From contig CM049307.1 of NCBI GenBank assembly GCA_026874595.1, forward strand, positions 35,818,862-35,882,861: a stretch of DNA of 64,000 bases. The letters are read 5' to 3'. Source of the DNA: Sipunculus nudus. Its lineage: Eukaryota; Annelida; Sipuncula; Golfingiida; Sipunculidae. Shown here piece by piece: positions 51,801-62,656 of the stretch. Both the position numbers and the translations under genes were made by a program. Under the pieces are notes generated by a model. The model did not search any database. It worked only from the letters and a program-made list of their open reading frames with translations, and was not told the origin of the DNA. Position 1 is the stretch's first letter. Each line of letters begins with the position of its first letter.

Positions 51801-52492
51801 GCTTGATTACACAAGTTTAATCAACATGGGCAAAACTGCTGCTATTCAAATTGACCCATAGCAAGCCCCAGCAATGCCTCACACTACCTCCCACCTACAG
51901 ACCAACATTACGTGACGTGACGCTAAATATAGCCAGACACTGGTGAAGCCAGGAACATCCTGTTTATCCATGTATTTACTGCATATGACCTTAACCTACC
52001 AATATCATGAATGTGGTATCTTTACACATTGCAATCGTGGCACACAAATGTTTATTTACAATTCATGAACATGAGGTCCTTGTAAAAAAAAAATAAAAAA
52101 CAAAAAGGTAAATGATTATTCTCAATTTGTGTGGATAAGGTACACCATGTAATGTTTGGGGCTTTTTCTCTCATAGTTACAATCCAAACCATATTTGATG
52201 GTTGTGCTTATTTCTAATTGGATGGAGGCAATTATGACTTGCTCTGCCGGCAGGGGCATGGTTTATATTTAGAACTTGTTATATCAATTTCTATTTCAAG
52301 ACCAACAGTCCTGGATTGCTGTCACTCATACCTCAATTAAGTCCCCCAGCTTCAACATTAGTCATACCATGTCCAAGTAAGCACTCCATAACCAAATGTC
52401 CATGGATGTGAGAGAATTTGCACTACAAATCACAGACCCAAATAAAACACAGTAAAACTAAAAATTTAACTCTAAGTGAAGGGAAGGATAAA
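45827..52492. other. UNK 5' intron or upstream DNA, no exon seen
   Basis: AT-rich, no coding exon recognised. Small direct repeats at about 46685/46758 (CTTCAATTAGAGAATAAG) and 47395/47475, and a SINE-like tandem at 49960-50535. The missing N-terminal Unkempt segment was looked for on the minus strand and not found. Confidence 0.5.
49960..50535 (+). repeat. Tandem of diverged tRNA-SINE-like units, ~252-bp period
   Basis: Three diverged units, with starts near 49960, 50213 and 50466. Unit 1 has an A box TGGTGAAGCTG (50003) and a B-box-like GTGTCGAATCC (50028). Unit 2 has A box TGGCAAAGTGG (50263) and a degenerate B box. Shared tail: ACAAATGGGGGCTCAT. The tandem arrangement is unusual for SINEs. 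Confidence 0.45.
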
Positions 52493-54640
52493 AACAAGGG
52501 ACCCATGGGTCACGTCGCTCAGCTGAATTTTGGAAAATATTAGTAACTGCAAAATATTTTAATTTCTTGTGGTTTTTCCATGTATATTACCATTTGAAAA
52601 GCTAAGAGAAAATGGCCCAGCTTAAATGAAACTCTGTAAATTATAGAATAATGGACATGAGCTAAAGCATATGGACTGTGTAATAAATGAAACCTTTGGC
52701 CTGAAACCATTTAGTGATGCACCAAGGGAAAAAATGGGCCTACGGTGAGCGTCATATAAAAGTTCCATTTCATAAACAACTAATGTGTGAAGTTTTCAAA
52801 AGTTAAATATATGAGTTAAAAATTAATCCCACAAAGTTTGATCAATATTCCTAATTTTAAAAACTAAGTTTAAAAGTGTTATTCAAACCTAGGCCCTGCC
52901 AACTTTAAGAGATATGAATGGAATGGTACCAAGTATTTATATCTTCTTCAATCTTGTCAGTTAGCACTTACATTAGGTCCTAATATTTTATCACATTTGA
53001 ATATAAGAATTAAATTCCTGAACATTTTTTCTTTAAAAAATCAAAATTGTCCAAGTCTCAACAAAAAGAATTTATTTAACATTAAAATTATAAGCTTTGT
53101 CTTGTTTATTATTATTAGTCCTGTGTATAGAAGGGGTGGGTGGGGGAGGGGTCTCTGTTGTTACTGTTCATCGCTGAAAAAATGTGAAATTATAAGATTC
53201 ATCTTGTTTAGAGTACAGGTTTGTGAACAGAATGGGGGGGGGGGGGGGAGAGAGAAAGGCTCCCTGTGTATTTATGCTGGCAGCCTGATCAAGCTCAACA
53301 AGAGAGAGGGCTTGCGCGAGTGATGGTATTACCTAACAGCCTGGGGAGCATAGAGAGCTGCACTGAATGACCTTCAGTGACCAAAGTGGACTGCTTGACA
53401 ATGTAAGGGAATACAACAAGAGCCTAAAAAAAAAATTCAATAACTAGCCTAATTTTGCAGCTTTTATTTTTCAAATTTCAGATTTTAACAGATTAAATCC
53501 TTATGTGTACATGCTGTGAAAATAACATCCACAGTACTTACAGGAAACTAGATGTGTCGGAAGTGTTGTATGGTCAAAAGTAGGTCAACAAGGGCAAAAT
53601 GCAAATTCGATCTGTAAAGGGTCATTATCAAGCAACACACCAAAAATCAGGCCAGTATCTGCAGGCATTGTGAAAAAAGTCCATATATGTGCATTTTTCA
53701 TGAAAATTTCTGTCTTTCATGAAATTTTCTATGTTCAGGATCTGTCATATGGTGAAAAATAGGTTAACTGGGCTGAAACGCGAACTCGATCTGTAACTGG
53801 TCATTATCTGCCCACATCCCAAAAATCAGGCCAATATCTGCAGGCATTGCGAAAAAAAGTCCGTACATGTGTATTTGTCATGAAAATTTCTATTTTTCAT
53901 GAAATTTTCTAAGTTTAGGAGCCATAAAACGGTCAAAAGTAGGTCAACCGGGACGAAATGCGAACACGATCTGTAACTGGTCATTATCTGCCCACACACC
54001 AAAAATAAGGCCAATATCTGCAGGCATTGCGAAAAAAAGTCTGTACATGTGTATTTGTCATGAAAAATTTCTATTTTTCATGAAATTTTCTAAGTTTAGG
54101 AGCCGTAAAAAGGTCAAAAGTAGGTCAACCAGGACGAAACGGGAACTTGATCTGTAACTGGTCATTATCTGCCCACACACCAAAAATCAGGCCAATATCT
54201 GCAGGCATTGTGAAAAAAAGTCTGTACAACTGTTTGATTTCGGAATGACGGAATGACGGACATGGGTAAAACTATATGCCCCGGCCACTTTGTGGCAGGG
54301 GCATAAAAATCGTGCCATGGCCAAAGTTGGGCAAAATTTAAGGTACTGATTTTAAATTTATGCTAATAACTTAAACAAATTGCAAATTTCAGATCTAATT
54401 TTCTGTATACAATTGAATCTTGATTAAATGAAATTATATCCCTGAAAAAAAAGTCTCAGCCATTCTTATGTTAAGTGAGTAAATATATATCCTGATTTTT
54501 TACAAGGTGCATTATGTTTGGGCCTATAACTTCAACAAATAATGCAATACTGACCTAAATATTGGTATGAACATAGGAAATGTATGGAAGAATATGAATA
54601 TTTACTATTACATCTAACATTATGCCAATTTTTGGATTAC
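52493..54640 (+). mobile_element. Family A element, copy 3, 3' degraded and interrupted
   Basis: Starts AACAAGGGACCCATGGGTCA...GCTCAGCTGA. The internal text is split by a 757-bp insertion (53548-54304) and resumes at CGTGCCATGGCCAAAGTTGG. The 3' ACGG tract and hairpin are missing. A ~15-bp poly(G) run lies at about 53234. Confidence 0.65.
53548..54304 (+). mobile_element. Family E satellite-cored element, ~181-bp units, inserted in family A copy 3
   Basis: About four units of roughly 181 bp (words GGTCAAAAGTAGGTCAAC, GGTCATTATCTGCCCACA, ATCTGCAGGCATTG). It ends in a GGAATGAC repeat and a hairpin (TATGCCCC...GGGGCATA). The empty site is seen in family A copies 1 and 2 (GGAAAAAAACGTGCC), which fixes both ends. 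It begins CTAGATG. Confidence 0.75.
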
Positions 54641-54989
54641 CAGGAAAACAAAAGTAGGGTCATGATGCTAGAAAATACAAATATATTAAGGCTTCTAAAA
54701 AACTCAATAGCTAGACTATTTTTTAAGAGCTCTTATACTTTCAAATTTCAAAATTCATCAGATAAAATCCATATGTAATCTGGCTATGAAAAATAAATCA
54801 AATGTACTTATAAGAAATCAAGGCCTACAGGCCTAATGCGAACCTGTGCAAAGATTGGGAGTATGGATGGAGGTTTATTTTTTAAATTTAATATTGATCC
54901 TCTTAAGTCCCTCATATCTACCTTAGTCATTACGATTTCAGCAAAATGGATGTTTCGGACCTGCAAGTTTCAGACTAGGACATTTTAAA

Positions 54990-56172
54990 ACTAGAATATG
55001 GGTAGTCAACAAGCGACTATGTGTATCCGCAGAAATCAGAGTGGGACGGGTGAAGTGAGGCATGGATTAGGTGGCAAGGGGAAAGAGTGAGGTGTGTTGC
55101 ATATTAGAATGGATGTCTGCAGCATAAACGTGAATGTAGGTGGTGCCACCTGTCATAAAATTGAGAAAATTGTCCAGGATGTGTAAACCTGCAAAGTTTC
55201 AGGTGGATAAGTCAAACCACTGCTGAGATATGAGTGATTTTATCCCAAGGCAGATGAACAGATGGATGCTGTGCATAAGTGGTTGCCGGTGGCGCCACCA
55301 GTTTTGCCTATGATGAAGAGCTATGTGAGATCTATACACATGCAAAATTTTGGCCCAATCGGTCAGACCGTTCCCGAGATATGAGCTTGAATGTCTGCGT
55401 AGTAAGCCTGAAAGGAGGTGGCGCCACCTGTCATAAAATCAAGAGGGCTGTCCAGGATGTATAAACCTGCAAAATTTCAGGTGGAAAAGTCAAACCACTG
55501 CTGAGAACGAGTGATTTTATCCTAAGGCAGATGAACAGATGGACGCTGTGCAAAAATGGTTGCAGGTTGTGCCACCAGTTTTGCCTATGATGAAGAGCTA
55601 TGTGAGATCTATACACATGCAAAATTTTGGCTCAATCGGTCAAACGGTTCCCGAGATATGAGCTTGGATGTCTGCAGGGTAAACGTGAATGTAGGTGGCG
55701 CCACCTGTCATAAAATCGAGAAAGCTGTCCAGGATGTATAAACCTGCAAAATTACAGGTGGAAAAGTCAAACCACTGCTGAGATATGAGTGATTTTATCC
55801 CAAAGCAGATGACCAGATGGACGCTGTGCAAAAATGGTTGCAGGTGGCGCCACCATTTTTAGTGTATGTTATAAAGCTATCAAAGGGCTACATTTGTGCA
55901 AAATGTCTAGCCTTATCAGTCAAACAGTTCCCGAGATATGTGGGTTTATGTGTGGAAACAGACGCACAAATGGATGCTGGGCAGAGAGAAAAGGTCAGAG
56001 GTCAACCAAAAATCAAGGGAGCAGCAGTTCACATGTGACAAATCATAATTCTGAATTTAAAAAAATTCTGCCCAGTGATTATCAAGGAGTTCTCCGGAAA
56101 CCTATGCGGCGATGGTGGCAGCGTCCGACTGAAAACATAGCATCTGCAAACTCTGTTTTGGCGGTTACAATG
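54990..56172 (+). mobile_element. Family B minisatellite element, copy 2, complete
   Basis: Starts ACTAGAATATGG with a slightly decayed 5' hairpin. Core GGTGGCGCCACC at 55288, 55417, 55693 and 55843. The 3' end is TGAAAACATAGCATC plus a decayed hairpin (CTGTTTTGGCGGTTAC). Older than copy 3. Confidence 0.75.
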
Positions 56173-58405
56173 ATTGTAGCTGGCACCACCAGTCTTATAT
56201 ACAACTAAGAGATATATAAATATGCCCAATGTCAGACTGATATGTCAAACTCTTCCTGTGAAATAAGCAGGGACATAAACTGTGCAAAAATTATTGTCGG
56301 TGGCGCCACCAGTCTTGTACACTATAAAGCTACCCGATATGTATAAACATGCCCAATTTTAGGCTGATGTATCAAATTCCTCTGTAGAAATAAGCAGGCG
56401 CATACACTGCAAAAGTCAATGTAGGTTGCATCACCTGTCTTGTAAATAAGAATACCATCAAAGACGCATAGACAGATCAAAATATCACTCCAATACAAAA
56501 AACTTCCCCAGAGTTTGATGCACTGGGCTGACAAGGCTTAGGCGAGTAAGGCAGTTGCCCCTAAGTGACCTGTGACAAATTGCTGCCTCAAGCTACTGCA
56601 ATGAGTTAACTCTTGACCTGCACCTGGCTAGACTGAGTGAACTTTTGACCTGTACCTAGCTGCACTGAGTGAACTCTTGACCTATTGCATAATCTGACAC
56701 AGTTGGCAGTCTGCCAAAGCTATAAATAGATTCAGGCTGAACTTTGGTGCCAAATATGATGCAGTGAGCAGCTACTGCACTGAGTGAACTCTTGACCTCT
56801 ACCTGGCTGCACTTCTTCCAATCCTGGCACTGTGCCAAAACTATTTATTGAGCTGACATCATCTTGGCTAATGGTCAACATCAAGGCACTGGCAATCTGC
56901 CAATGGTAAACCCAGTGCTGCCTTCTGTACACAAAAGTGGTCCCTACTAGAAATAACTTTGAAATTTATTTTCCCAATACAAAATGCTTTTCAGCTGACT
57001 TTTTATGAAAAAGAAATCAGGAATATACGAAAATTTATTACGGATGCATGCTGAATGCAAAATTTAAATACAGATATATCTCATTGATGGCAATTTCTTG
57101 AATTAAGGTGAGTAGGGATACCAATAATTTATAATCCACATACAGTTGTCTTTATATAGCCACAGAGAGCTGAATATCCATGACTGTAACATTGCCTGGT
57201 ATGATGAATAACTTAAATCACAAATATAAAATTTTTTAAAAGCTTTTAAAAAAATTTCTTGTCAATATTAACCAAAGGTAACCTGGAATCTAAATGTCTA
57301 GTGGCATGATGTAATAGATGCTGATAAACTGGTGCCAGGCTAGATGTAACAGCATAACACAGCTAACATATATGGTAAAATGACTCAATTCAATCTCCAT
57401 AATTCAGCCAAAAATCATTCATGTGGAACCATTAATGACAATTAATATAAGTATTATTGTAGGGATTATTCTTGTAAAATATTTAACAAACTGGCTTCAG
57501 TGGCATCAGTCGAAAAACGTTCCGCAGGTTTATAACTCATATTGGCAGATACAGCAAACTGGCTAAGTTCAGCTTCCCATAACTCAGCCAAAAAGCACTG
57601 AACCAAAACCATTTGAACACTTAACTTAAATTATCAACATCTGAGGATAATTAATGTGTGAAATTTAAGAATTTGGCCCAGTGGTTTTTGAGAAGAAGAT
57701 CTTTGTAGCCACTGAGCTAAAATGGGCTGTTATGGCATATGACTAAATTCAGCTTCCCATAACTTGGCCAAAAGTCACTGAAAAGAGACCATTTTGAACA
57801 AACTTCAAAAAGCACTACCCTAGGATCATTTCTGTGCAATATTAAACATTTTGGCCATATGGTTTCAGAGAAGAAGTTTTTTGTAGCCCTCAGTGTGATA
57901 CAGGCACTGATGACCCCGTACAAAAAAGGCCGATGCAGGTGGCACCACCAATACCTCAATTTCAGATATGACCTATGTGACAAACATTGGTATAAAATTT
58001 GGTGATTATAGCTCTAGCCGTTTCTGAGATTTTAATTTTAGTGTGCTTTTTTGAAAGTTAACAAAGTTCAACCTCCTGTAACTCGGCCAAAAATCTCAAA
58101 ACTGGTACCATTCAAACAAACTTGAGAAAGATTGTTCCAGGGATCATTTATGTGAAATATTGGACAATTTGGCTTGACAGTTTCGGAGAAGAAGATTTTT
58201 AAAGCTTTTTTAGCTTTTTCCCAATAAAATCTAAGAAAATGCAGTAAGAAAAAAAATAAACAAAATCTGAAATAGTTTTTTGGATGACTGATTATTTGCA
58301 AAAAATTAGGTGATGGTAGCTCCTGCCTTTTTGAGATAGCTATGGTTAACGTACAGACGACGCACGACGCCGCACCATCGCAAAAGCTCACAGGTACGCT
58401 AAAAA
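56172..58405 (+). repeat. Family D element, second copy
   Basis: Parallel to 26175-30008: GGTGGC.CCACC monomers (56299 exact), the CTGCACTGAGTGAACTCTTG minisatellite (56590-56800), TTTGAACA.ACTT units, and a 3' end GACGACGCACGACGCCGC...GCTCACAGGTACGCTAAAA. Family A sequence follows immediately. Confidence 0.6.
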
Positions 58406-59002
58406 CGTGCCATGGTTAAAGTTGGGCAAAATTTAAGGTACCAATTTTTGCTAATATTTTAAAAAATTTGACAGATTTTGATCTAATTTTGGGTATACAA
58501 TTTAATTTTGATTAATTAAAGATATATTACTGAAAAAAAAAACCTTAGCTTTAACATGTTTTGTGTTAAGTGGTCAAATATCTTTCCTAATTTTTTACAA
58601 AATGCATTATGTTTGAGCCCATAACTTTTTTAAATTATACAATACAAACCTAATTTCAGGCATGTACATAGGAACCATATAGAGGAATGTTTATGGTAAA
58701 TAAAAGGAAAAAAAGATGAGTGGTTTTGATATTAGGCAGTCTTGAAGTGTGAAAATAGGTTTTTAATAAAATATTTAGGTTTTTCCTTTATTTCTCGAAG
58801 GAATGAAGTCGCAAAGACCCTGTTTTCAGCTTGGTAGGAGATCTTGGGGACATCTAATATGATGTCAAATTTTGGATTCCTATGTCTTACGGTTTCAAAA
58901 CGTGCCACATCTATGGACGGACGGAAGGACAGACAGACGGTGGGACGACGGACAATGGACCACGACTATAGCTCAGATGACTTATAGTCAGCTGAGCTAA
59001 AA
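58404..59002 (+). mobile_element. Family A element, copy 4, 3' part only
   Basis: Begins at the internal CGTGCCATGGTTAAAG and ends with a degenerate ACGG tract and TAGCTCAG...CTGAGCTAAAAA. The 5' half is missing; family D abuts it. Confidence 0.7.
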
Positions 59003-59123
59003 ATGCCAGACGTGCAGAACAAAACAAAATTTCAAACAGGAAATTCAAAACTAGAACAATAATTCCATGATCCACAAACTTTGCAGAATTTAAAGGGGCC
59101 TAATCACTTTAAAAGCATGTTGA

Positions 59124-60765
59124 ACTAGAATACGGGTAGTCGACAAGCGACTACTTGTATCCGCCTAAATCAGAGTGGAACGGGTGAAGTGTTGCATATC
59201 AGCATGGATGTCTGCAGCCAAATTGTGTATGTAGGTTGCGCTACCTACCAAAAAACCCAGAAAGCCGTCCAAGTTGTATACATATGCAAAATTTAAGGCA
59301 GATAAGTCAAACCACTATATTGTATATGAGTGATTTTTGCCCTTGGCAGACAAACAGATGGACGCTGTGCAAAAAAGGGTTGCAGGTGGCGCCACCAGTT
59401 TAGCGTATGATAAAGAGCTTTGTGAGAACTATACACATGCAAAATTTTGGCCCAATTGGTCAAACTGTTCCCTAGATATGAGCTTGGATGTCTGCAGCGT
59501 AAACTTGATTGTAGGTGGCGCCACCTGTCATAAAATCAGATAAGCTATCCAGGATGTATACGCATGCCAAATTTCAGGTGAATTAGTCAAGTCACTGCAG
59601 AGATATGAGTGATTTTAACCCAAGGCAGACGAACAGATGGACACTGTGCAAACATGGTTGCAGGTGGCGCAACCATTTTTGGTGTATGTTATAAAGCTCT
59701 CCAAGGGCTACATTTGTGCAAAAAAATTTTCCTGATCAATCAAACGGTTCCTGAGATATGAGCTTGGATGTCTGCAGCGTAAACATGAATGTAGGTGGCG
59801 CCACCTGTCATAAAATCAGAAAAGCTATCCAGGATGTATACGCATGCCAAATTTCAGGTGAATTAGTCAAGTCACTGCAGAGATATGAGTGATTTTAACC
59901 CAAGGCAGACAAACAGATGGACACTGTACAAACATGGTTGCAGGTAGTGGCACCATTTTTGGTGTATGTTATAAAGCTCTCCAAGGGCTACATTTGTGCA
60001 AAAGAATTTTCCTGATCGGTCAAACGGTTCCCGAGATATGAGCTTGGATGTCTGCAGCGTAAACGTGAATGTAGGTGGCGCCACCTGTCATAAAATCAGA
60101 TAAGCTATCCAGGATGTATACGCATGCCAAATTTCAGGTGAATTAGTCAAGTCACTGCAGAGATATGAGTGATTTTAACCCAAGGCAGACGAACAGATGG
60201 ACACTGTGCAAACATGGTTGCAGGTGGCGCCACCATTTTTGGTGTATGTTATAAAGCTCTCCAAGGGCTACATTTGTGCAAAAGAATTTTCCTGATCGGT
60301 CAAACGGTTCCCGAGATATGAGCTTGGATGTCTGCAGCGTCAACGTGAATGTAGGTGGCGCCACCTGTCATAAAATCAGAAAAGCTATCCAGGATGTTTG
60401 CGCATGCCGAATTTCAGGTGAATTAGTCAAGTCACTGCAGAGATATGAGTGATTTTAACCCAAGGCAGACGAACAGATGGACACTGTGCAAACATGGTTG
60501 CAGGTGGCGCCACCATTTTTGGTGTATGTTATAAAGCTCTCCGAGGGCTACATTTGTGCAAAAAAATTTTCCTGATCGGTCAAACGGTTCCCGAGATATG
60601 TGGGTTTATGTGTGGAAACAGACGCACAAACGGACGCAGAGCGCAGAGGAAAGGTCAGAGGTCAAAACAAAATCGGGGCGCAGCAGTTCACATGTGACCC
60701 GAACATAATCCCGGGTTTCGGAAAATTCCGCCCAGCGGTTACGGAGGAGTTCTCCGGACACCTAC

Positions 60766-60805
<40 letters not shown>

Positions 60806-60852
60806 CCAGCTGAAAACATAGTATCCGCAAAACTCTGTTTTGGCGGATACAA
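59124..60852 (+). mobile_element. Family B minisatellite element, copy 3, complete and best preserved
   Basis: ACTAGAATACGG, hairpin GTAGTCG...CGACTAC, then a core of 280-bp dimers. Palindrome starts at 59513, 59793, 60073 and 60353 are exactly 280 apart; the companion palindromes are at 59384, 60223 and 60503. The 3' module has GGAGTTCTCCGG, a (GCG)n tract, TGAAAACATA and an intact hairpin (GTATCCGC at 60821, GCGGATAC ending 60850). Confidence 0.82.
60765..60804. repeat. (GCG)n microsatellite
   Basis: About thirteen GCG units just before the 3' hairpin of family B copy 3. Copies elsewhere have a shorter GCGGCG patch here. Confidence 0.95.
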
Positions 60853-62099
60853 TTAACAGGAAAATAGCTTCTTCCCTTTAACATAAATTTGTACCTGCCA
60901 AAATATAGTCCTAAAACCATTTATTTACACCTGTAAACAAGTGGTAAAAACAGTGGACAGGGTTAGATTACAGGTGTCCACATAAACACAGTGGGTGCAT
61001 TGGCAAGGCCACATTATGTGTCCATCAGGAGATCCCTGATTACTCCAAAAAAAGATGTAATACATGTTCCCACTGCCATGCTGCAGCTCACAATCAGACC
61101 TCCAGCGCAGCTTTGTTATGGTAAATGACACGTAGACTGTGTTTACCAACATGAAGAGCCATATATTGATAACAAGGTGTTAAACAACCGTATGTGAGGT
61201 ACTGAGACTGTGTGCTGGGATGGATTTGTTTCAAAACCTTTGAAAAAAGCAAAACTGAGATGATAGTGTGAAGGAAATTCAAAGAATAGGCATACTGGTA
61301 ATATTGCTCCTAATAATGTTCCTTAAATATCTGGTCTTTTTTTTTAATTACAGAGCTTGAGATAATCTTTTAGAAAATACTTGCCCTGTAAGGCCGATAA
61401 TATCTAGCTTTTATTGGTGTTTTTCCTTAATTTATACTTGCTTAACAAGAATAAACTTGAATGGCTAGAGCTTATTTTGGCATTTATGCTGTCCAAAAAG
61501 AGATGTCTTGCACCCCTAGTACCACCCTCCCAAAAACAACATGCCCCTGACCACTGATCCTGTCAATCATGGCACAAAATGATCCTCACACTCATTTATG
61601 AGAAACCTAGGACATTGGGGAGTCTGAGTCACTTGTATATCTATTCATCACTACCTAACCTTAGAGATAAAAAGCTAAAATTTATCCAGGAACACAATCA
61701 TATAAACATAGGCATACAAAATTCAGCATTTTTAATATTGCTGTTCTATAATCTTTAACTCTATTAAATAACATTTGCTGACACACTTTTGACCTTTTTT
61801 GAAGATCTGGTATCAACGCAAAACACAGATAATTCTTCAGAAAGCAAAACTCTGAATTGCTGGTTCTGAAGGAGATTTTTAAGAACATCTTTGGATGTCC
61901 AGTTAGACATTACTAGGTTTAACAGTTTGTGCCCTGCTGATGGCGGGCGAAACAGTGGACAAAGAGTGATGGCCATTGCACTAATGTTTTTTCTTCAGCT
62001 GAGCTAAAATTGAGAAACTGAAATACTGTGTTTCCTAAACCTAAACCTACGAAGTAATATGCTAAAAATGCCCTGATCATTCTGTTTAACTTCTAAATG
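60853..62099. other. Non-coding stretch, nothing recognised
   Basis: No exon or known repeat seen. A minus-strand frame at 61764-61976 (70 codons) matches nothing I know. Confidence 0.45.
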
Positions 62100-62656
62100 T
62101 ATGATTATTTGCAAAAAATTGGTGATGTTAGCCCCTGCCGATTTGAGTTAGCTATGGTTAATGTACAGATGACACACAACGCAAAAACGGAAGACGACGC
62201 ACAATCGCATACGATCACAGGTTCGCTAAAAAGGCTCTCTTGCTTCAACAGTTAATAATATCTTTCCTGATATTTTGACAATTAAACATTGTTTGTCTCA
62301 GTAACTTCTACAAATTAGGCAATATAGAACTTCTTTGCTGTGAGTTTATAGGAAACATATATAGGAATAGTTATGCCAAATATGAACAAAAGAACACCAG
62401 TGGTTTTGATATTAGGCAGTCTTGATGTGTAACAATGAAATATTAACAGAAAATAGATATTTTCCCTTTAATTTCTTGAAGGAAAGCAGTTGCAGTGCAG
62501 TTGGTTTGGCAGGAGAACTTTTGCATCAAATTGTATGTAGAATTGGGGGTTAGAATAGGGTTTCAAAATGTGCCTTATTAATGAACTTCCAACCAGATGG
62601 AAGACAAAGAACCATTGCTATAGCTTAGATGACTTATAGTCCTGCATAGGTAAAAA
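62100..62656 (+). repeat. Old family D 3' end followed by old family A 3' part
   Basis: 62100-62232 matches the D ending (GCTATGGTTAA, then GACGACGCAC, then TCACAGGTTCGCTAAAA). 62240-62656 is a diverged family A 3' part (GTGGTTTTGATATTAGGCAG, ending GACTTATAGTC). Same order as at 58405. Confidence 0.55.
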
